Source of the DNA: Brevundimonas sp. LM2
GTDB lineage: Bacteria; Pseudomonadota; Alphaproteobacteria; Caulobacterales; Caulobacteraceae
Assembly: GCF_002002865.1 (NCBI RefSeq)
Contig: NZ_CP019508.1
Coordinates: 1,964,501 to 2,028,500 of the forward strand
Length of the DNA: 64,000 nucleotides
Direction: 5' to 3'
Shown here: one piece after another, positions 54,574-63,775 of the stretch
Layout: each line of letters starts with the position of its first letter
Numbering within the stretch: position 1 is the stretch's first letter
Notes under the pieces: generated by a model
Seen by the model: the letters and a program-made list of their open reading frames with translations, nothing else
What the model was told of the DNA's origin: nothing
The model's database searches: none
Program-made: the position numbers and the translations under genes

Positions 54574-56775
54574 TCAGCGGAACTTGCGCAGGCCCCTCGG
54601 CCCCATTCGCCCCGCCCCGGCCCGACGGCCCAGCCAGTCCTTCCAGTCGGGCCAGTTGCGGCGTCGTCCGCCCCCGTCGACCCATTCCGGCCCATGCGCC
54701 CCGTCGAACAGGGCGATGTCGGTCAGACCGCCCTGTTTGAACGCCTGCAGCTTGACGCCCTTGCCGCGGCCCATCTCGGGCAGTTCGTCGGCCTTGAAGA
54801 TCAGGGTCTTCAGGTTCTCGCCGATGGTGACGACATGGTCGCCGGTGACCCGGAGGACGGCGAGGAGCTCGCCGTTCAGCACCTGTTTGCCGCTCCGCTT
54901 CTGGGCCAGCAGATCGTCTTCCGGCGCGATGAATCCATAGCCGGCCTTGGACGCGATCAGCAGTTTCGCGCCCGGCTGATGGGCCAGGACGGCGACGATG
55001 CCGGCGCTTTCTTCCAGCTCGACCATCAGGCGCAGCGGCTCGCCATGGCCGCGACCGGAGGCCAGCTTGTCGGCCCCGACGGTGAAGATGCGGCCGTCCG
55101 AGGCCGCGACCAGAAGCTTGTCGGTCGTGAAGGCGGGCACCAGGAAGCCGAGGGCGTCCCCCTCCTTGAACTTCAGTTCCGACGGATCCTCGACCTTGCC
55201 CTTGACCGCGCGGATCCAGCCGCGCTCCGACAGCACGACCGTGATGGCCTCGCGCGGGATGAAGGCCTCGGCGGGCATGAAGGTAGAGGCGTCGACAGCC
55301 TCGGCGATGGTGGTCCGGCGCGGGGAGATCATCACCTTGCGCGTCGCCGCGAGCTCCTGGCCGATCTTCTTCCACTGTTTGGCCGGCGAGGACGACAGCG
55401 CCTGCAGCGCCGCGAGTTCGTCGGACAGGGCCTTGTATTCGTTCTCGATGGTGATTTCCTCGATCCGCGCCAGCTGACGCAGGCGGGTGTCGAGGATGAA
55501 GTCGGCCTGGACCTCGGACAGGCCGAAGCGGGCGATCAGGACGGCCTTGGGCTGTTCCTCCTCGCGGACGATCCGGATCACCTCGTCGAGGTTGAGGAAG
55601 ACGATGCGCAGGCCTTCCAGCAGATGCAGTCGCTTCTCGACCCGCTCGATCCGCCACTGCGAGCGCCGGTTCAGCACCTCGCGCCGGTGATCCAGGAAGG
55701 CCTGCAGGCAGGCCTTCAGCCCCATGACGCGCGGCGTGCCGGTGGCGTCCAGCACGTTCATGTTGACGGGGAAGCGCACCTCCAGGTCCGACAGCCGGAA
55801 CAGGCTTTCCATCAGACTGTCGGCGTCGATGTTGCGGGTCTTGGGGTCGATGACGATGCGGATGTCTTCCGCCGACTCGTCGCGGACGTCGCCCAGCAGG
55901 GGCGCCTTCTTCTGTTCGATCAGTTCGGCCAGGGCCTCGATCAGCTTGCCCTTCTGGACCTGATAGGGGACCTCGGTGATGACGATCTGGTAGCCGCCGC
56001 GCTCCAGCGGCTCCCGCTCCCACCGGGCGCGCAGCCGCACCCCGCCCCGGCCCGTCTCATAGGCGTCGAGGATGGAGGCATGGCCCTCGACCGTGACGCC
56101 GCCCGTCGGGAAGTCGGGCCCCGGGACGATCTCGGCCAGCTCCGCCGTCGTCGCCTCGGGTCGGTCCAGCAGCAGCAGGCAGGCGTCGATCAGCTCCCCG
56201 ACGTTGTGCGGCGGAATCGAAGTCGCCATGCCGACGGCGATGCCCGACGAGCCATTGGCCAGCAGGTTGGGAAACCCGGCCGGCAGGACGACCGGTTCCT
56301 CATCCTGATCGTCATAGGTTGGGCGGAAGTCCACGGAATCCTGATCGATTCCGTCCATCAGCAGCACCGAGGCCGCCGTCAGCTTGCACTCGGTGTAGCG
56401 CATGGCGGCGGCGTTATCGCCGTCGATGTTGCCGAAATTGCCCTGGCCGTCGACCAAGGGATAGCGCTGGGCGAAGTCCTGGGCCAGGCGCACCAGGGCG
56501 TCATAGATCGAGGCGTCGCCGTGCGGGTGATAGCCGCCCATGACCTCGCCCACGACCTTGGCGCATTTGCGCGCCGCGGCCTGGGGGTTCAACCGCATCT
56601 GATGCATGGCGTACAGGATGCGCCGGTGCACCGGCTTGAACCCGTCGCGCACGTCCGGCAGGGCCCGGTTGGTGATCGTCGACAGGGCATAGGCCAGGTA
56701 GCGGCGCGACAGCGCCTCGCCCATCGGCTCGTCGACGATACGGCCGCCTTCCGGCGGAGGGGTGTGAACGGTCAT
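54574..56775 (-). CDS. parC: DNA topoisomerase IV subunit A
   Basis: This 733-residue subunit cuts and rejoins DNA to unlink replicated chromosomes. The winged-helix part has [20 protein letters not shown] and [20 protein letters not shown], the region of quinolone-resistance positions. The catalytic Tyr is in AMRYTECKL. The tower and coiled-coil segments follow, and the C-terminal propeller is short, at about 500-715, as usual for ParC rather than GyrA; the GyrA box is absent. ATG 56775 gives the standard N-terminus. recO lies 93 bases upstream on the same strand. Confidence 0.95.
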   Translation of the reverse strand: MTVHTPPPEGGRIVDEPMGEALSRRYLAYALSTITNRALPDVRDGFKPVHRRILYAMHQMRLNPQAAARKCAKVVGEVMGGYHPHGDASIYDALVRLAQDFAQRYPLVDGQGNFGNIDGDNAAAMRYTECKLTAASVLLMDGIDQDSVDFRPTYDDQDEEPVVLPAGFPNLLANGSSGIAVGMATSIPPHNVGELIDACLLLLDRPEATTAELAEIVPGPDFPTGGVTVEGHASILDAYETGRGGVRLRARWEREPLERGGYQIVITEVPYQVQKGKLIEALAELIEQKKAPLLGDVRDESAEDIRIVIDPKTRNIDADSLMESLFRLSDLEVRFPVNMNVLDATGTPRVMGLKACLQAFLDHRREVLNRRSQWRIERVEKRLHLLEGLRIVFLNLDEVIRIVREEEQPKAVLIARFGLSEVQADFILDTRLRQLARIEEITIENEYKALSDELAALQALSSSPAKQWKKIGQELAATRKVMISPRRTTIAEAVDASTFMPAEAFIPREAITVVLSERGWIRAVKGKVEDPSELKFKEGDALGFLVPAFTTDKLLVAASDGRIFTVGADKLASGRGHGEPLRLMVELEESAGIVAVLAHQPGAKLLIASKAGYGFIAPEDDLLAQKRSGKQVLNGELLAVLRVTGDHVVTIGENLKTLIFKADELPEMGRGKGVKLQAFKQGGLTDIALFDGAHGPEWVDGGGRRRNWPDWKDWLGRRAGAGRMGPRGLRKFR

Positions 56776-56868
56776 GGATGTGCGAATCGGCTGGTTTGGG
56801 CCCCGAGTCTAGAGGCTTGACCGTGGGAAGGCGCGGGGCGACGTACGACTACGCTTGGCCGCCGGGGT

Positions 56869-57600
56869 CTAAAGCCGATTATGTTCGCGCAACTGATCGA
56901 CCATCCAGACGCGCGCCGGCGGGATCGGCCGGTTCTGGGGATGAAAGACGAACTGCTCGAGGAAGTGGCCGGTCAGCGCCAGGCCATCGCCCACGTCCCC
57001 GGGGGCCAGACCGGCCTGGGCCCCCAGCATGAAGGGCGGGAGCTTCAGCAGTTTGTCGGCATAGGGGGCGCCGGCGCCGGCGCTGACGGCGCGCCCGGTT
57101 CGGGGGCTGACCCAGACCAGGTCGTCCATCGTCCCGCTCACGGCGCAGCGGGACAGGTCGAGACCGAACCCCAGATCATCGAGCAGGCCTGCCTCGAAGC
57201 GGATGAAGATCGCCGGCCAGACCTCCGGCAGGACGAAGGCGGCCATCAGCGCATCGAAGGCCAGAAAGGCCCCGGGATGCGGCTCGCGCTCCGGCAGGGC
57301 TCCCTGGGCCACGGCGGCGGCGGCGGCCAGGCCGGCCAGCGCCAGGCCGTCGTCGAAGAGGGCGCTGGGCCCCTCCCCCACCGGCTCCAGCCGGGCCGAG
57401 CCCAGATGGTCGGAGGTGCGCGCGCGGTAGTCGGCGATGACCCGGGCCCCGGCCTGGAGGAAGGGCTTCATCCGGCGCGACGCCCCGCCGGCCACATAGG
57501 CGGCATGCCGGCCGTGGGTCTCGGTCAGAAGGTCGACGACGACGCCGGTGTCGCCGTGGGATCGCGCCGACAGAACGAAGGCTTCCTCGTGGAACTCCAT
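56869..57600 (-). CDS. recO: DNA repair protein RecO
   Basis: This 243-residue protein helps load RecA onto SSB-coated single-stranded DNA. The N-terminal OB fold has AFVLSARSHGDTGVVVDLLT and HAAYVAGGASRR. The middle and C-terminal helical domain contains LDDLGFGLDLSRCAVSG. Only one of the four zinc-binding Cys of the longer RecO form is visible, which is normal in alphaproteobacteria. The ATG at 57600 overlaps the stop of the NTF2-like gene by one base. Confidence 0.93.
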   Translation of the reverse strand: MEFHEEAFVLSARSHGDTGVVVDLLTETHGRHAAYVAGGASRRMKPFLQAGARVIADYRARTSDHLGSARLEPVGEGPSALFDDGLALAGLAAAAAVAQGALPEREPHPGAFLAFDALMAAFVLPEVWPAIFIRFEAGLLDDLGFGLDLSRCAVSGTMDDLVWVSPRTGRAVSAGAGAPYADKLLKLPPFMLGAQAGLAPGDVGDGLALTGHFLEQFVFHPQNRPIPPARVWMVDQLREHNRL

Positions 57601-58094
57601 CAGGGCGTGGGGACCGCAGCGACCGCCTCGGCCTTGGCCTCATACGTCGCGATGATGCGCGCGAGCGGACTGGCCAGATCGTTCGGCACCGCGAGGCTGA
57701 GGACGTACTGCTCGATCTTCCAGCCGCCGTCCGTCAGGCGCATGACGCCGGACCCGCGCGTGCGCCCATAGGTCTCGTTGGTCAGCTTTTCTTCGAACCA
57801 GGCGATGCAGCGGCAGTCGATCGGGGCGAGGGTGATGGTCCGGGCCGTGGCCGGATAGGACCAGCCCTGGCCCGTGTCGAAATACGGCTTGGCGAAGGCG
57901 CGCAGTTGCTCGACGGTCCAGTGCTCCCCGGCGTCGGTGCCGACGAACCGGGCCTCGGGGGTGTAGAGGGCGAAATAGGCCTCGGTATCGGCGGCCGCCG
58001 AGGCGGCGTTCAGCCGATCGAGCACGGCGGCGATTTCGCTCTCCGGCGTCGCGGCCGCCTGCAGCGACGCGGCCATCATGATTGCAGCGAACAT
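57600..58094 (-). CDS. NTF2-like (SnoaL/DUF4440 type) secreted protein
   Basis: This 164-residue protein has a short hydrophobic leader (MFAAIMMAASLQAAA) and one NTF2-like cone fold. Typical segments are IAAVLDRLNAASAAADTEAYF, LYTPEARFVGTDAGEHW and GVMRLTDGGWKIEQYVLSL. I start at ATG 58094, 4 bases beyond GGGGAGGGATG. In-frame codons further upstream do not look coding. The fold is used by enzymes and by ligand-binding proteins; no active site can be named. It is coupled to recO by a one-base overlap. Confidence 0.78.
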   Translation of the reverse strand: MFAAIMMAASLQAAATPESEIAAVLDRLNAASAAADTEAYFALYTPEARFVGTDAGEHWTVEQLRAFAKPYFDTGQGWSYPATARTITLAPIDCRCIAWFEEKLTNETYGRTRGSGVMRLTDGGWKIEQYVLSLAVPNDLASPLARIIATYEAKAEAVAAVPTP

Positions 58095-58233
58095 GCATCC
58101 CTCCCCTTGGTGGTCGCCCCGGACAGGCTCCGGTGCGACGGGCACGGCCACCCTGGCGACCGGGCCCACTCGTGGGTCTATCGCGTCACCCGGACGACCG
58201 CCATCTCCCTTCCGTCGGGGCCCCGACGGCTCG

Positions 58234-58845
58234 CTATTCGCCGCTCTCGGGCACTGGATAGGTCTCCGGCGTGATAGCCTTGGCCAGGGCCAGCAGATTC
58301 CGGGCGGCGTTGCGGCCGACGCGGTCGGAATAGTCGTGCCCCTGATCGGTCTCGGTATAGTCCGGCCCCGGTCCCGGGCCGAGGTGCCAGTAGGTCCAGC
58401 TCTGCCCCGGGATGGTGAAGCCCATGTCGATCAGGCCCTGACACACGGTTCCGACGATGTGGTGGGCCCCGTCCTCGTTGCCGGTGACGACCACGCCGGC
58501 GACCTTGCCGAAGGCGACGGGCCGGCCGCTGTCGTCGGTGTCGCCGAACCAGGCGTCCATCCGCTCCAGCGCGCGCATGCAGACGCTGGACTGCTGGCCT
58601 AGCCAGATGGGGGTGGCGATGATCACGATGTTGGCCGCCTTCAGCTTGGCGTTCACCGCCGGCCACTCGTCGCCCTCGCCCATGTCGTTCTCGACGCCCG
58701 GGCGAATGTTGAGGTCGACCAGCCGAATGGTCTCCACCTGGGCGCCGCCCTGCTCCAGCTCCTCAACCAGGACCTGGGCGAGAGCCTCGGTGGAGGAGGT
58801 TTCGGGGGACGGCTTGAGGGTGCAGTTCAGGACGACGGCGCGCAT
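58234..58845 (-). CDS. NADPH-dependent FMN reductase/flavodoxin-like oxidoreductase
   Basis: This 203-residue flavoprotein has the flavodoxin fold, starting with AVVLNCTLKPSPETSST, which forms the FMN phosphate loop. Other segments are VDLNIRPGVEND, IVIIATPIWLGQQSSVCMRALERM and VVTGNEDGAHHIVGTVCQGL. The start at ATG 58845 avoids 16 extra residues without homology. It probably reduces quinones, azo compounds or free flavin with NAD(P)H. It is divergent from an ArsR regulator; the shared intergenic region contains a repeated ATTTAACCG motif, so both may be under ArsR control. Confidence 0.85.
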   Translation of the reverse strand: MRAVVLNCTLKPSPETSSTEALAQVLVEELEQGGAQVETIRLVDLNIRPGVENDMGEGDEWPAVNAKLKAANIVIIATPIWLGQQSSVCMRALERMDAWFGDTDDSGRPVAFGKVAGVVVTGNEDGAHHIVGTVCQGLIDMGFTIPGQSWTYWHLGPGPGPDYTETDQGHDYSDRVGRNAARNLLALAKAITPETYPVPESGE

Positions 58846-58906
58846 GGGGGTCTCCGACGGGTTGGTCCAGCCAAACGACCGAGCGCGAGCCACGTTCCGG
58901 CTTTGT

Positions 58907-58953
58907 ATTTAACCGCAGGGTTGACAGCACGTCGGAGGGCTGGCATTTAACCG
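58907..58953. promoter_or_regulatory. candidate ArsR operators (two ATTTAACCG repeats)
   Basis: ATTTAACCG occurs at 58907-58915 and 58945-58953, 38 bases apart. Each starts an imperfect inverted repeat (TTAACC-GCA-GGGTTGA and TTAAC-CGATCA-GTTCAA). The pair lies in the divergent region between the flavin reductase and the ArsR gene, 25-71 bases before the ArsR start. This is the expected place for autoregulation. Confidence 0.55.
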
Positions 58954-58977
58954 ATCAGTTCAACACGAAGCGGCCCG

Positions 58978-59325
58978 ATGCAACCCGACCCTCTCTCCGC
59001 CAAGTTCGCCGCCCTGGCCGACCCGACCCGTCGGGCGATCCTGGCGCGGCTGGCCGAGGGCGAGGCCAGCGTGAACGATCTGGCCGCGCCGTTCGACATG
59101 AGCCTGCCTGCCGTGTCGAAGCATCTGAAAGTGCTGGAGAAGGCCGGTCTGATCTCGCGCGGTCGCGAGGCCCAATGGCGGCCCGCCCGGCTGGAGCCGA
59201 TGGCGCTGAAGGGCGTCGCGGACTGGCTCGAACACTACCGCCGGTACTGGGATTCCAGCTTCGACCGTCTCGAGACCTATTTGAAGAAAATCCAGAAGGG
59301 AGACCCCAATGGCCCACGAAACTGA
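58978..59325 (+). CDS. ArsR-family transcription regulator
   Basis: This 115-residue winged-helix repressor has LADPTRRAILARLAEGEASV and the recognition helix region FDMSLPAVSKHLKVLEKAGL. The CVC-type metal-binding motif of classical ArsR/SmtB proteins is absent. This places it in the subgroup that controls SRPBCC (AHSA1) genes and does not sense metal. Its stop overlaps the first SRPBCC gene by 17 bases, so the two are translationally coupled. It is likely to bind the ATTTAACCG repeats upstream. Confidence 0.92.
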   Translation: MQPDPLSAKFAALADPTRRAILARLAEGEASVNDLAAPFDMSLPAVSKHLKVLEKAGLISRGREAQWRPARLEPMALKGVADWLEHYRRYWDSSFDRLETYLKKIQKGDPNGPRN

Positions 59326-59809
59326 CAACCCCTGCCATACGCCCGGTGAGGCGAACGGCTTCGACCTGACGCTGAAGCGCCATTTCGACGCGCCCCCGGA
59401 AAAGGTCTGGCAGGCGTGGATCACGCCCGATCTCCTGAAACGGTGGTTCTGCCCCAAGCCCTGGTTCGTCTCGGAGGCCGTCATCGACCCTCGTCCGGGC
59501 GGCGTCTTCAACACCGTGATGAACGGCCCCGACGGCGAGGTCATGCCGAATTCGGGCATCATCCTGGCCATCGAGCCGAACCGCAGGCTGGTGACGACCG
59601 ACGCCTTCACCCCTGACTGGCGACCGACCGGGGTCCCCTTCATGGTCGCCGAGGTTACCCTGACGCCGACCGCCGACGGCGGCACCGACTATGTCGCCGT
59701 GGCCCGGCACTGGAACGCCGAAACGATGAAACAGCACGAGCAGATGGGCTTCGAGGCCGGCTGGAACGCCGCCGCCGATCAGCTGGCCGATCTGCTCAAG
59801 ACGCTGTGA
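59309..59809 (+). CDS. SRPBCC (AHSA1-like) domain protein 1
   Basis: This 166-residue protein is one START/Bet v1-like domain with a hydrophobic pocket. Family segments are LTLKRHFDAPPEKVWQAWIT, LLKRWFCPKPW, DPRPGGVFNTVM and the C-terminal HEQMGFEAGWNAAADQLADL. The role is unknown; ArsR-linked members are often thought to bind small hydrophobic molecules. The gene overlaps ArsR at its start and the next SRPBCC gene at its end (GTGA). The two SRPBCC proteins are diverged, so they may bind different ligands. Confidence 0.88.
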   Translation: MAHETDNPCHTPGEANGFDLTLKRHFDAPPEKVWQAWITPDLLKRWFCPKPWFVSEAVIDPRPGGVFNTVMNGPDGEVMPNSGIILAIEPNRRLVTTDAFTPDWRPTGVPFMVAEVTLTPTADGGTDYVAVARHWNAETMKQHEQMGFEAGWNAAADQLADLLKTL

Positions 59810-60312
59810 GCGCGCCGATGTCGATGACCGAAGCCCGCCTGCCCGACCTGCCGACGCTCCTGCCGCATCGGCTGGAGATGGAGCGCATCTTCGATGCGCC
59901 GAGGGAGCTGGTCTGGATGGCCTTGACCCGGCCGGAGATGCGCGTCCAGTGGATCGGCCCGGTCGAGTGGCCGATGCTGTCCGGCACCAACGACCTGCGG
60001 GTCGGCGGCCTGTGGCGCGCCTGTCTGGGCTCGGCCACGACCGACGAGGTGCTGTGGCAGGGGGGCATGTACCGCGAGGTGGTCGCCCCCCAGCGGCTGG
60101 TCTTCACCTTCCGATGGGACGAGAGCCACGAGGACGGCCCGCCGGCCGACACCCTGGTCACCATCGACCTGCACGCCCTCCCCGACGGTCGGACCCGCAT
60201 GGTCTTCGTCCACGAGGGCCTGAAATCCGAACGCAGCCTGGAGGGGCATACCCACGGCTGGACCTCGACCTTCGGCCGGCTCGACGGCTGGCTGCAAAAC
60301 CGGACATTTTGA
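59806..60312 (+). CDS. SRPBCC (AHSA1-like) domain protein 2
   Basis: This 168-residue protein resembles its upstream neighbour in fold but not closely in sequence. Segments are MERIFDAPRELVWMALTRPE, VQWIGPVEWPM, DLRVGGLWRACLG and RTRMVFVHEGLKSERSLEGH. The start may be GTG 59806, overlapping the previous stop, or ATG 59818. The short C-terminal helix ends in GRLDGWL. It is part of the ArsR-SRPBCC-SRPBCC-VOC cassette and precedes the VOC gene by 14 bases. Confidence 0.87.
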   Translation: MSAPMSMTEARLPDLPTLLPHRLEMERIFDAPRELVWMALTRPEMRVQWIGPVEWPMLSGTNDLRVGGLWRACLGSATTDEVLWQGGMYREVVAPQRLVFTFRWDESHEDGPPADTLVTIDLHALPDGRTRMVFVHEGLKSERSLEGHTHGWTSTFGRLDGWLQNRTF

Positions 60313-60326
60313 AAGGGAGACCGAAG

Positions 60327-60785
60327 ATGAAGATCGTGACCAGCCTCAGCTTTCCCGGCACCTGCCGCGAGGCGTTCGATTTCTATGCCCGGGCCCTCGG
60401 CGGCCGCATCACGACCACCCTTACCTATGGCGAGGCCCCGCCCGAAATGCCGGTGCCGGATCAGATCCGGGACTGGCTGATGCACTGCTGGCTGGAGGTC
60501 GGCGATCAGGCCCTGATGGGGTCCGACATGCACCCCGACTACACCCCCGACATGCACAGGCCCAAAGACGGGTTCGACGTGACCTTGCATGCAGCGGACG
60601 TGGACGAGGGGCGACGTCTGTTCGAGGCCCTGGCCGACGGCGGCGAGGTCCGCATGCCCTTCGCCGAAAGCTTCTGGTCGCCCGGTTTCGGGGGCCTGAC
60701 GGACCGCTTCGGCGTGCCCTGGATGGTCAATGTCGTCGCGGGCCCCGACTGGAAACCGGCGCACGAGAGAGCCTCGGAAGCCTGA
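60327..60785 (+). CDS. VOC-family (PhnB/glyoxalase-like) protein
   Basis: This 152-residue protein has two beta-alpha-beta-beta-beta modules of the vicinal-oxygen-chelate fold. It starts with SLSFPGTCREAFDFYARALG and GGRITTTLTYGEAP, and ends with FWSPGFGGLTDRFGVPWMVN. This is the PhnB-like branch (old name 3-demethylubiquinone-9 3-methyltransferase-like), which lacks a complete set of metal ligands in many members. ATG 60327 follows GAAAGGGAGA. It closes the ArsR cassette; function unknown. Confidence 0.88.
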   Translation: MKIVTSLSFPGTCREAFDFYARALGGRITTTLTYGEAPPEMPVPDQIRDWLMHCWLEVGDQALMGSDMHPDYTPDMHRPKDGFDVTLHAADVDEGRRLFEALADGGEVRMPFAESFWSPGFGGLTDRFGVPWMVNVVAGPDWKPAHERASEA

Positions 60786-60804
60786 CGACCCGACCGGGGG
60801 CTAG

Positions 60805-62076
60805 CTAGCGTTCGAGCCCGGTCGGAAAATCCTTCCCGAGCGCCTCAGCCATGGCCTGCTGAGAGATCAGCAGGACCTGCTGCTGCTGGTGGTAGTTGTT
60901 CGACAGCACGATGACCGCCACGCGGGCATCCGGCTGCCAGGTCACCAGGTTGCGGAACCCCGACCAGCTGCCGGTGTGGTAGATCTGCAGGTCCTCGAAG
61001 GCGGGCGAGACCCGCTGGCCCAGACGGTTGGACATCAGCCCGTACCCCCACAGCCGATGCGGCCGCCCGCCCCGCTCGTTGGGCTGATCCACCGGCGAGT
61101 GATCCGCGACCATCTGGGCATAGCTGTAGGGGGTCAGGACCTGTCCCCCGTGCAGGGCGCGCTCCCACACCAGCATGTCGTCCAACGTCGAGTACAAGGC
61201 CCCCGCCCCCACCACGATCGAGACGTTCGGCTGGCGCTGCGCCGTCAGGCCTGCAGGGAAGTTGGCGTGGCCGGTGATGATGTCCTGACTGGCGTCGGTC
61301 TCCAGCCCGGTGTCGGCCATGCCGAGCGGCTTGAAGAAAGCCGTCTGCAGATAGTCCCCGAACGCCATGCCGCTGGCCTTCTCGACCACGGCGGCCGCCA
61401 GGTTGAAGCCGGCGTTGTTGTAGCGGAGCTTGCTGCCGGGCGCGAAGGCCAAGCGGAAGGCCTTGGAGTCCTCGGTCAGCTGGTCGAGCGTCGCCGGGGT
61501 CACGCGACGACTGCCCCAGGCCGGGCGCGCCATCAGATCGGGAATACCCGAGGTGTGCGACAGCAGATGGCTGAGACGGAGAGATTGCCAGGCCGCCGGA
61601 CAGGGCTGGATCCATTGGCAGACCGGATCACCGATGGTGAGCTTGCCGTCGTCCTGCAGCTTCAGGATCGCGGCGGCGGTGAACTGTTTCGATACCGAGG
61701 CGAGGCGGAAGCGCGAGTCGATCCGGGTCGGGTCGCCGGTGGCGACGTCGGCGGGGCCGTAGGCCTGGCGGAACAGGACCTGATCGCCGCGCGCGACCAG
61801 GACCGCTCCCATGAAGCGGCCGGCGTCGGCCTCGCGGCGCAGGCGGGTGGCGAGCTGCGGCAGGGCCTCGACCACCTCGACCGTCGGGCGCGGTGGCAAA
61901 GGGGCCTCGCGCGACGACGCGGTGGGCAGGGCCCGGGTGGTCAGGCCGGCGGCCAGACCGGCCCCGCCGATCAGGACGACGGCGGCGATCAGGCCGAGGG
62001 TCAGTCGGGGATGCCCCCCCGAGTTACGCGGTACATGAAACATGGGCCTTGGTAGCGACTCCGCGCGATTCGTCAT
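60805..62076 (-). CDS. serine hydrolase, beta-lactamase/class C-like
   Basis: This protein of up to 423 residues belongs to the penicillin-binding-like serine hydrolases. An N-terminal membrane anchor lies at about 26-46 (LTLGLIAAVVLIGGAGLAAG). The catalytic Ser-Lys is in SVSKQFTAAA (SxxK), and the Tyr is in RYNNAGFNLAA (YxN). The C-terminal part has HTGSWSGFRNLVTWQP, an HTG triad typical of the esterase/peptidase branch rather than true AmpC. It is probably periplasmic and membrane-tethered. ATG 62043 is an alternative start. The substrate is unknown. Confidence 0.85.
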   Translation of the reverse strand: MTNRAESLPRPMFHVPRNSGGHPRLTLGLIAAVVLIGGAGLAAGLTTRALPTASSREAPLPPRPTVEVVEALPQLATRLRREADAGRFMGAVLVARGDQVLFRQAYGPADVATGDPTRIDSRFRLASVSKQFTAAAILKLQDDGKLTIGDPVCQWIQPCPAAWQSLRLSHLLSHTSGIPDLMARPAWGSRRVTPATLDQLTEDSKAFRLAFAPGSKLRYNNAGFNLAAAVVEKASGMAFGDYLQTAFFKPLGMADTGLETDASQDIITGHANFPAGLTAQRQPNVSIVVGAGALYSTLDDMLVWERALHGGQVLTPYSYAQMVADHSPVDQPNERGGRPHRLWGYGLMSNRLGQRVSPAFEDLQIYHTGSWSGFRNLVTWQPDARVAVIVLSNNYHQQQQVLLISQQAMAEALGKDFPTGLER

Positions 62077-62117
62077 CCCTTCCGGGTCAAATCGCGATCA
62101 ACTCTGCGCGAAAGGGC

Positions 62118-63065
62118 CTAGACGTCGAAGTCCAGGCCGAACTGGGCATAGAGGGCGCGGCTGTCCTGCCATTTCGGATCGACCTTGACGGTCAGGAACA
62201 GGTGCACCGGCCGGTCGAGCAGCTCGGTCAACTCCTCGCGCGACTTCTGGCCGATCCATTTCAGCGTCTGGCCGCCCTTGCCCAGCACGATCGGGCGCTG
62301 GCTCTCGCGTTCGACATAGATGGTCTGTTCGATGCGGGCCGAGCCGTCGGCCTTCTCGTCGAAGGCGGTGGTCTCCACCGCCGCCGAATAGGGCAGTTCC
62401 TCGTGCACCCGCAGATAGACCTTCTCGCGCGTGATCTCGGCCGCCAGCACCCGGATCGGCACGTCGGCGGACTGGTCCTCGGGGTACAGCCAGTGCCCCT
62501 CGGGCATCGACCGGGCCAGGCGCTGCTTCAGGTCGTCGACCCCGTCGCCCGACAGGGCCGAGATCATATAGACCTCGGAATAGACGCCGGTCTCGAACAG
62601 GGCGTGGGACAGGGCCAGCAGGGTGTCGCGGCGCATGCCGTCGATCTTGTTCAGCGCCAGGATCACCTGGGTCCCGGTCGACTTCAGATTGGCGATGATG
62701 GTCTCGGTGTCCTCGGCCGAGCGGCGATCCGCGGCCTCGCCCGACTTGCCTTCCGAGGCGATGTGGGAGGCGGCGTCGATCAGGTGCACGACCACGTCCG
62801 CATCGTTGGCCCCGCCCCAGGCCGAGGCGACCATGGCGCGGTCCAGCCGGCGGCGCGGGGTGAAGATGCCGGGCGTGTCGACCAGCACGATCTGGCTCTC
62901 GCCCTCCATGGCGATGCCGCGCACGGGGAACCGCGTGGTCTGCACCTTCTGGGTCACGATCGAGACCTTGGACCCCGTCAGCCGGTTGACCAGCGTCGAC
63001 TTGCCGGCGTTCGGCGCGCCGATGATCGCGGCGAAGCCCGCGCGGGGGTTGGTGGGTTCGGTCAA
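62118..63065 (-). CDS. era: GTPase Era
   Basis: This 315-residue GTPase acts in maturation of the small ribosomal subunit by binding near the 3' end of 16S rRNA. G motifs are GAPNAGKSTLVN (G1), DTPG (G3) and LNKIDG (G4). The C-terminal KH domain contains VLGKGGQTLKWIGQKSREEL. Start is TTG 63065, overlapping the rnc stop as TTGA. The order lepB-rnc-era on the minus strand is a standard operon. Confidence 0.95.
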   Translation of the reverse strand: MTEPTNPRAGFAAIIGAPNAGKSTLVNRLTGSKVSIVTQKVQTTRFPVRGIAMEGESQIVLVDTPGIFTPRRRLDRAMVASAWGGANDADVVVHLIDAASHIASEGKSGEAADRRSAEDTETIIANLKSTGTQVILALNKIDGMRRDTLLALSHALFETGVYSEVYMISALSGDGVDDLKQRLARSMPEGHWLYPEDQSADVPIRVLAAEITREKVYLRVHEELPYSAAVETTAFDEKADGSARIEQTIYVERESQRPIVLGKGGQTLKWIGQKSREELTELLDRPVHLFLTVKVDPKWQDSRALYAQFGLDFDV

Positions 63066-63775
63066 ATCACGCCTTCACGTTGGAGCATGGCCGTCGCGGC
63101 CTTCTTTTCCGCGTCCTGACGCGAACGTCCCGGCGCGGTCAAGGGTTCGACGCCCTCGATGGAAACCTCGACCGTGAAGGTCGGGGCATGGTCGGAGCCT
63201 GTCTGGGCCACGACGCGGTAGGTGGGCAGGGGTCGGCCGTGCCCCTGGGCCCATTCCTGCAGCGCGGACTTGGGGTTGTTCAGGGCCCGCGGCGGGGGCG
63301 AGGCCAGTTCCTCAGCCCAGGCCCGATCGAACACGGCCCGCGCCGCGTCCAGCCCGGCATCCAGGAAGACGGCGGCCAGCAGGGCCTCCATGGCATCGGC
63401 GACCACGCCCTCCTTGCGCCGACCGCCGGTCTTGGACTCGCCGGGCGACAGCCGCAGGGCGTCGCCGACCTTCAGTCGCTCGCCGACCCTGCCGCAGGCG
63501 TGCTTGTCGACCAGGGCGTGCAGGCGCGACGACAGTTCGCCCTCGTCGGCGGCCGGGAAGTCCTGATGCAGCCGCTGGGCCACCAGCAGGCCCAGCACCC
63601 GGTCCCCCAGGAACTCCAGCCGCTCGTTGTGGCGCGCGGGCTTGCCGGCGGCCTTGTCGGCCCCCTCCCCCACGCTGGAATGGGTCAGGGCCCGCTCCAG
63701 CAGGGTGGGGTCCCGAAAATCGTGGCCGAGGCGTTCGACCAGAGCGGTCACCGCCTCTGCCCTCACGTTCGCCAT
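63062..63775 (-). CDS. rnc: ribonuclease III
   Basis: This 237-residue enzyme cuts double-stranded RNA, including rRNA precursors. I start at ATG 63775 (MANVRAE), directly overlapping the lepB stop. The catalytic signature is ERLEFLGDRVLGLLVAQ, with a second acidic cluster in EGVVADAMEALLAAVFLDAG. The C-terminal double-stranded-RNA-binding domain spans about 165-235, with NPKSALQEWAQGHG and RQDAEKKAATAML. Length is normal. Confidence 0.95.
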   Translation of the reverse strand: MANVRAEAVTALVERLGHDFRDPTLLERALTHSSVGEGADKAAGKPARHNERLEFLGDRVLGLLVAQRLHQDFPAADEGELSSRLHALVDKHACGRVGERLKVGDALRLSPGESKTGGRRKEGVVADAMEALLAAVFLDAGLDAARAVFDRAWAEELASPPPRALNNPKSALQEWAQGHGRPLPTYRVVAQTGSDHAPTFTVEVSIEGVEPLTAPGRSRQDAEKKAATAMLQREGVI

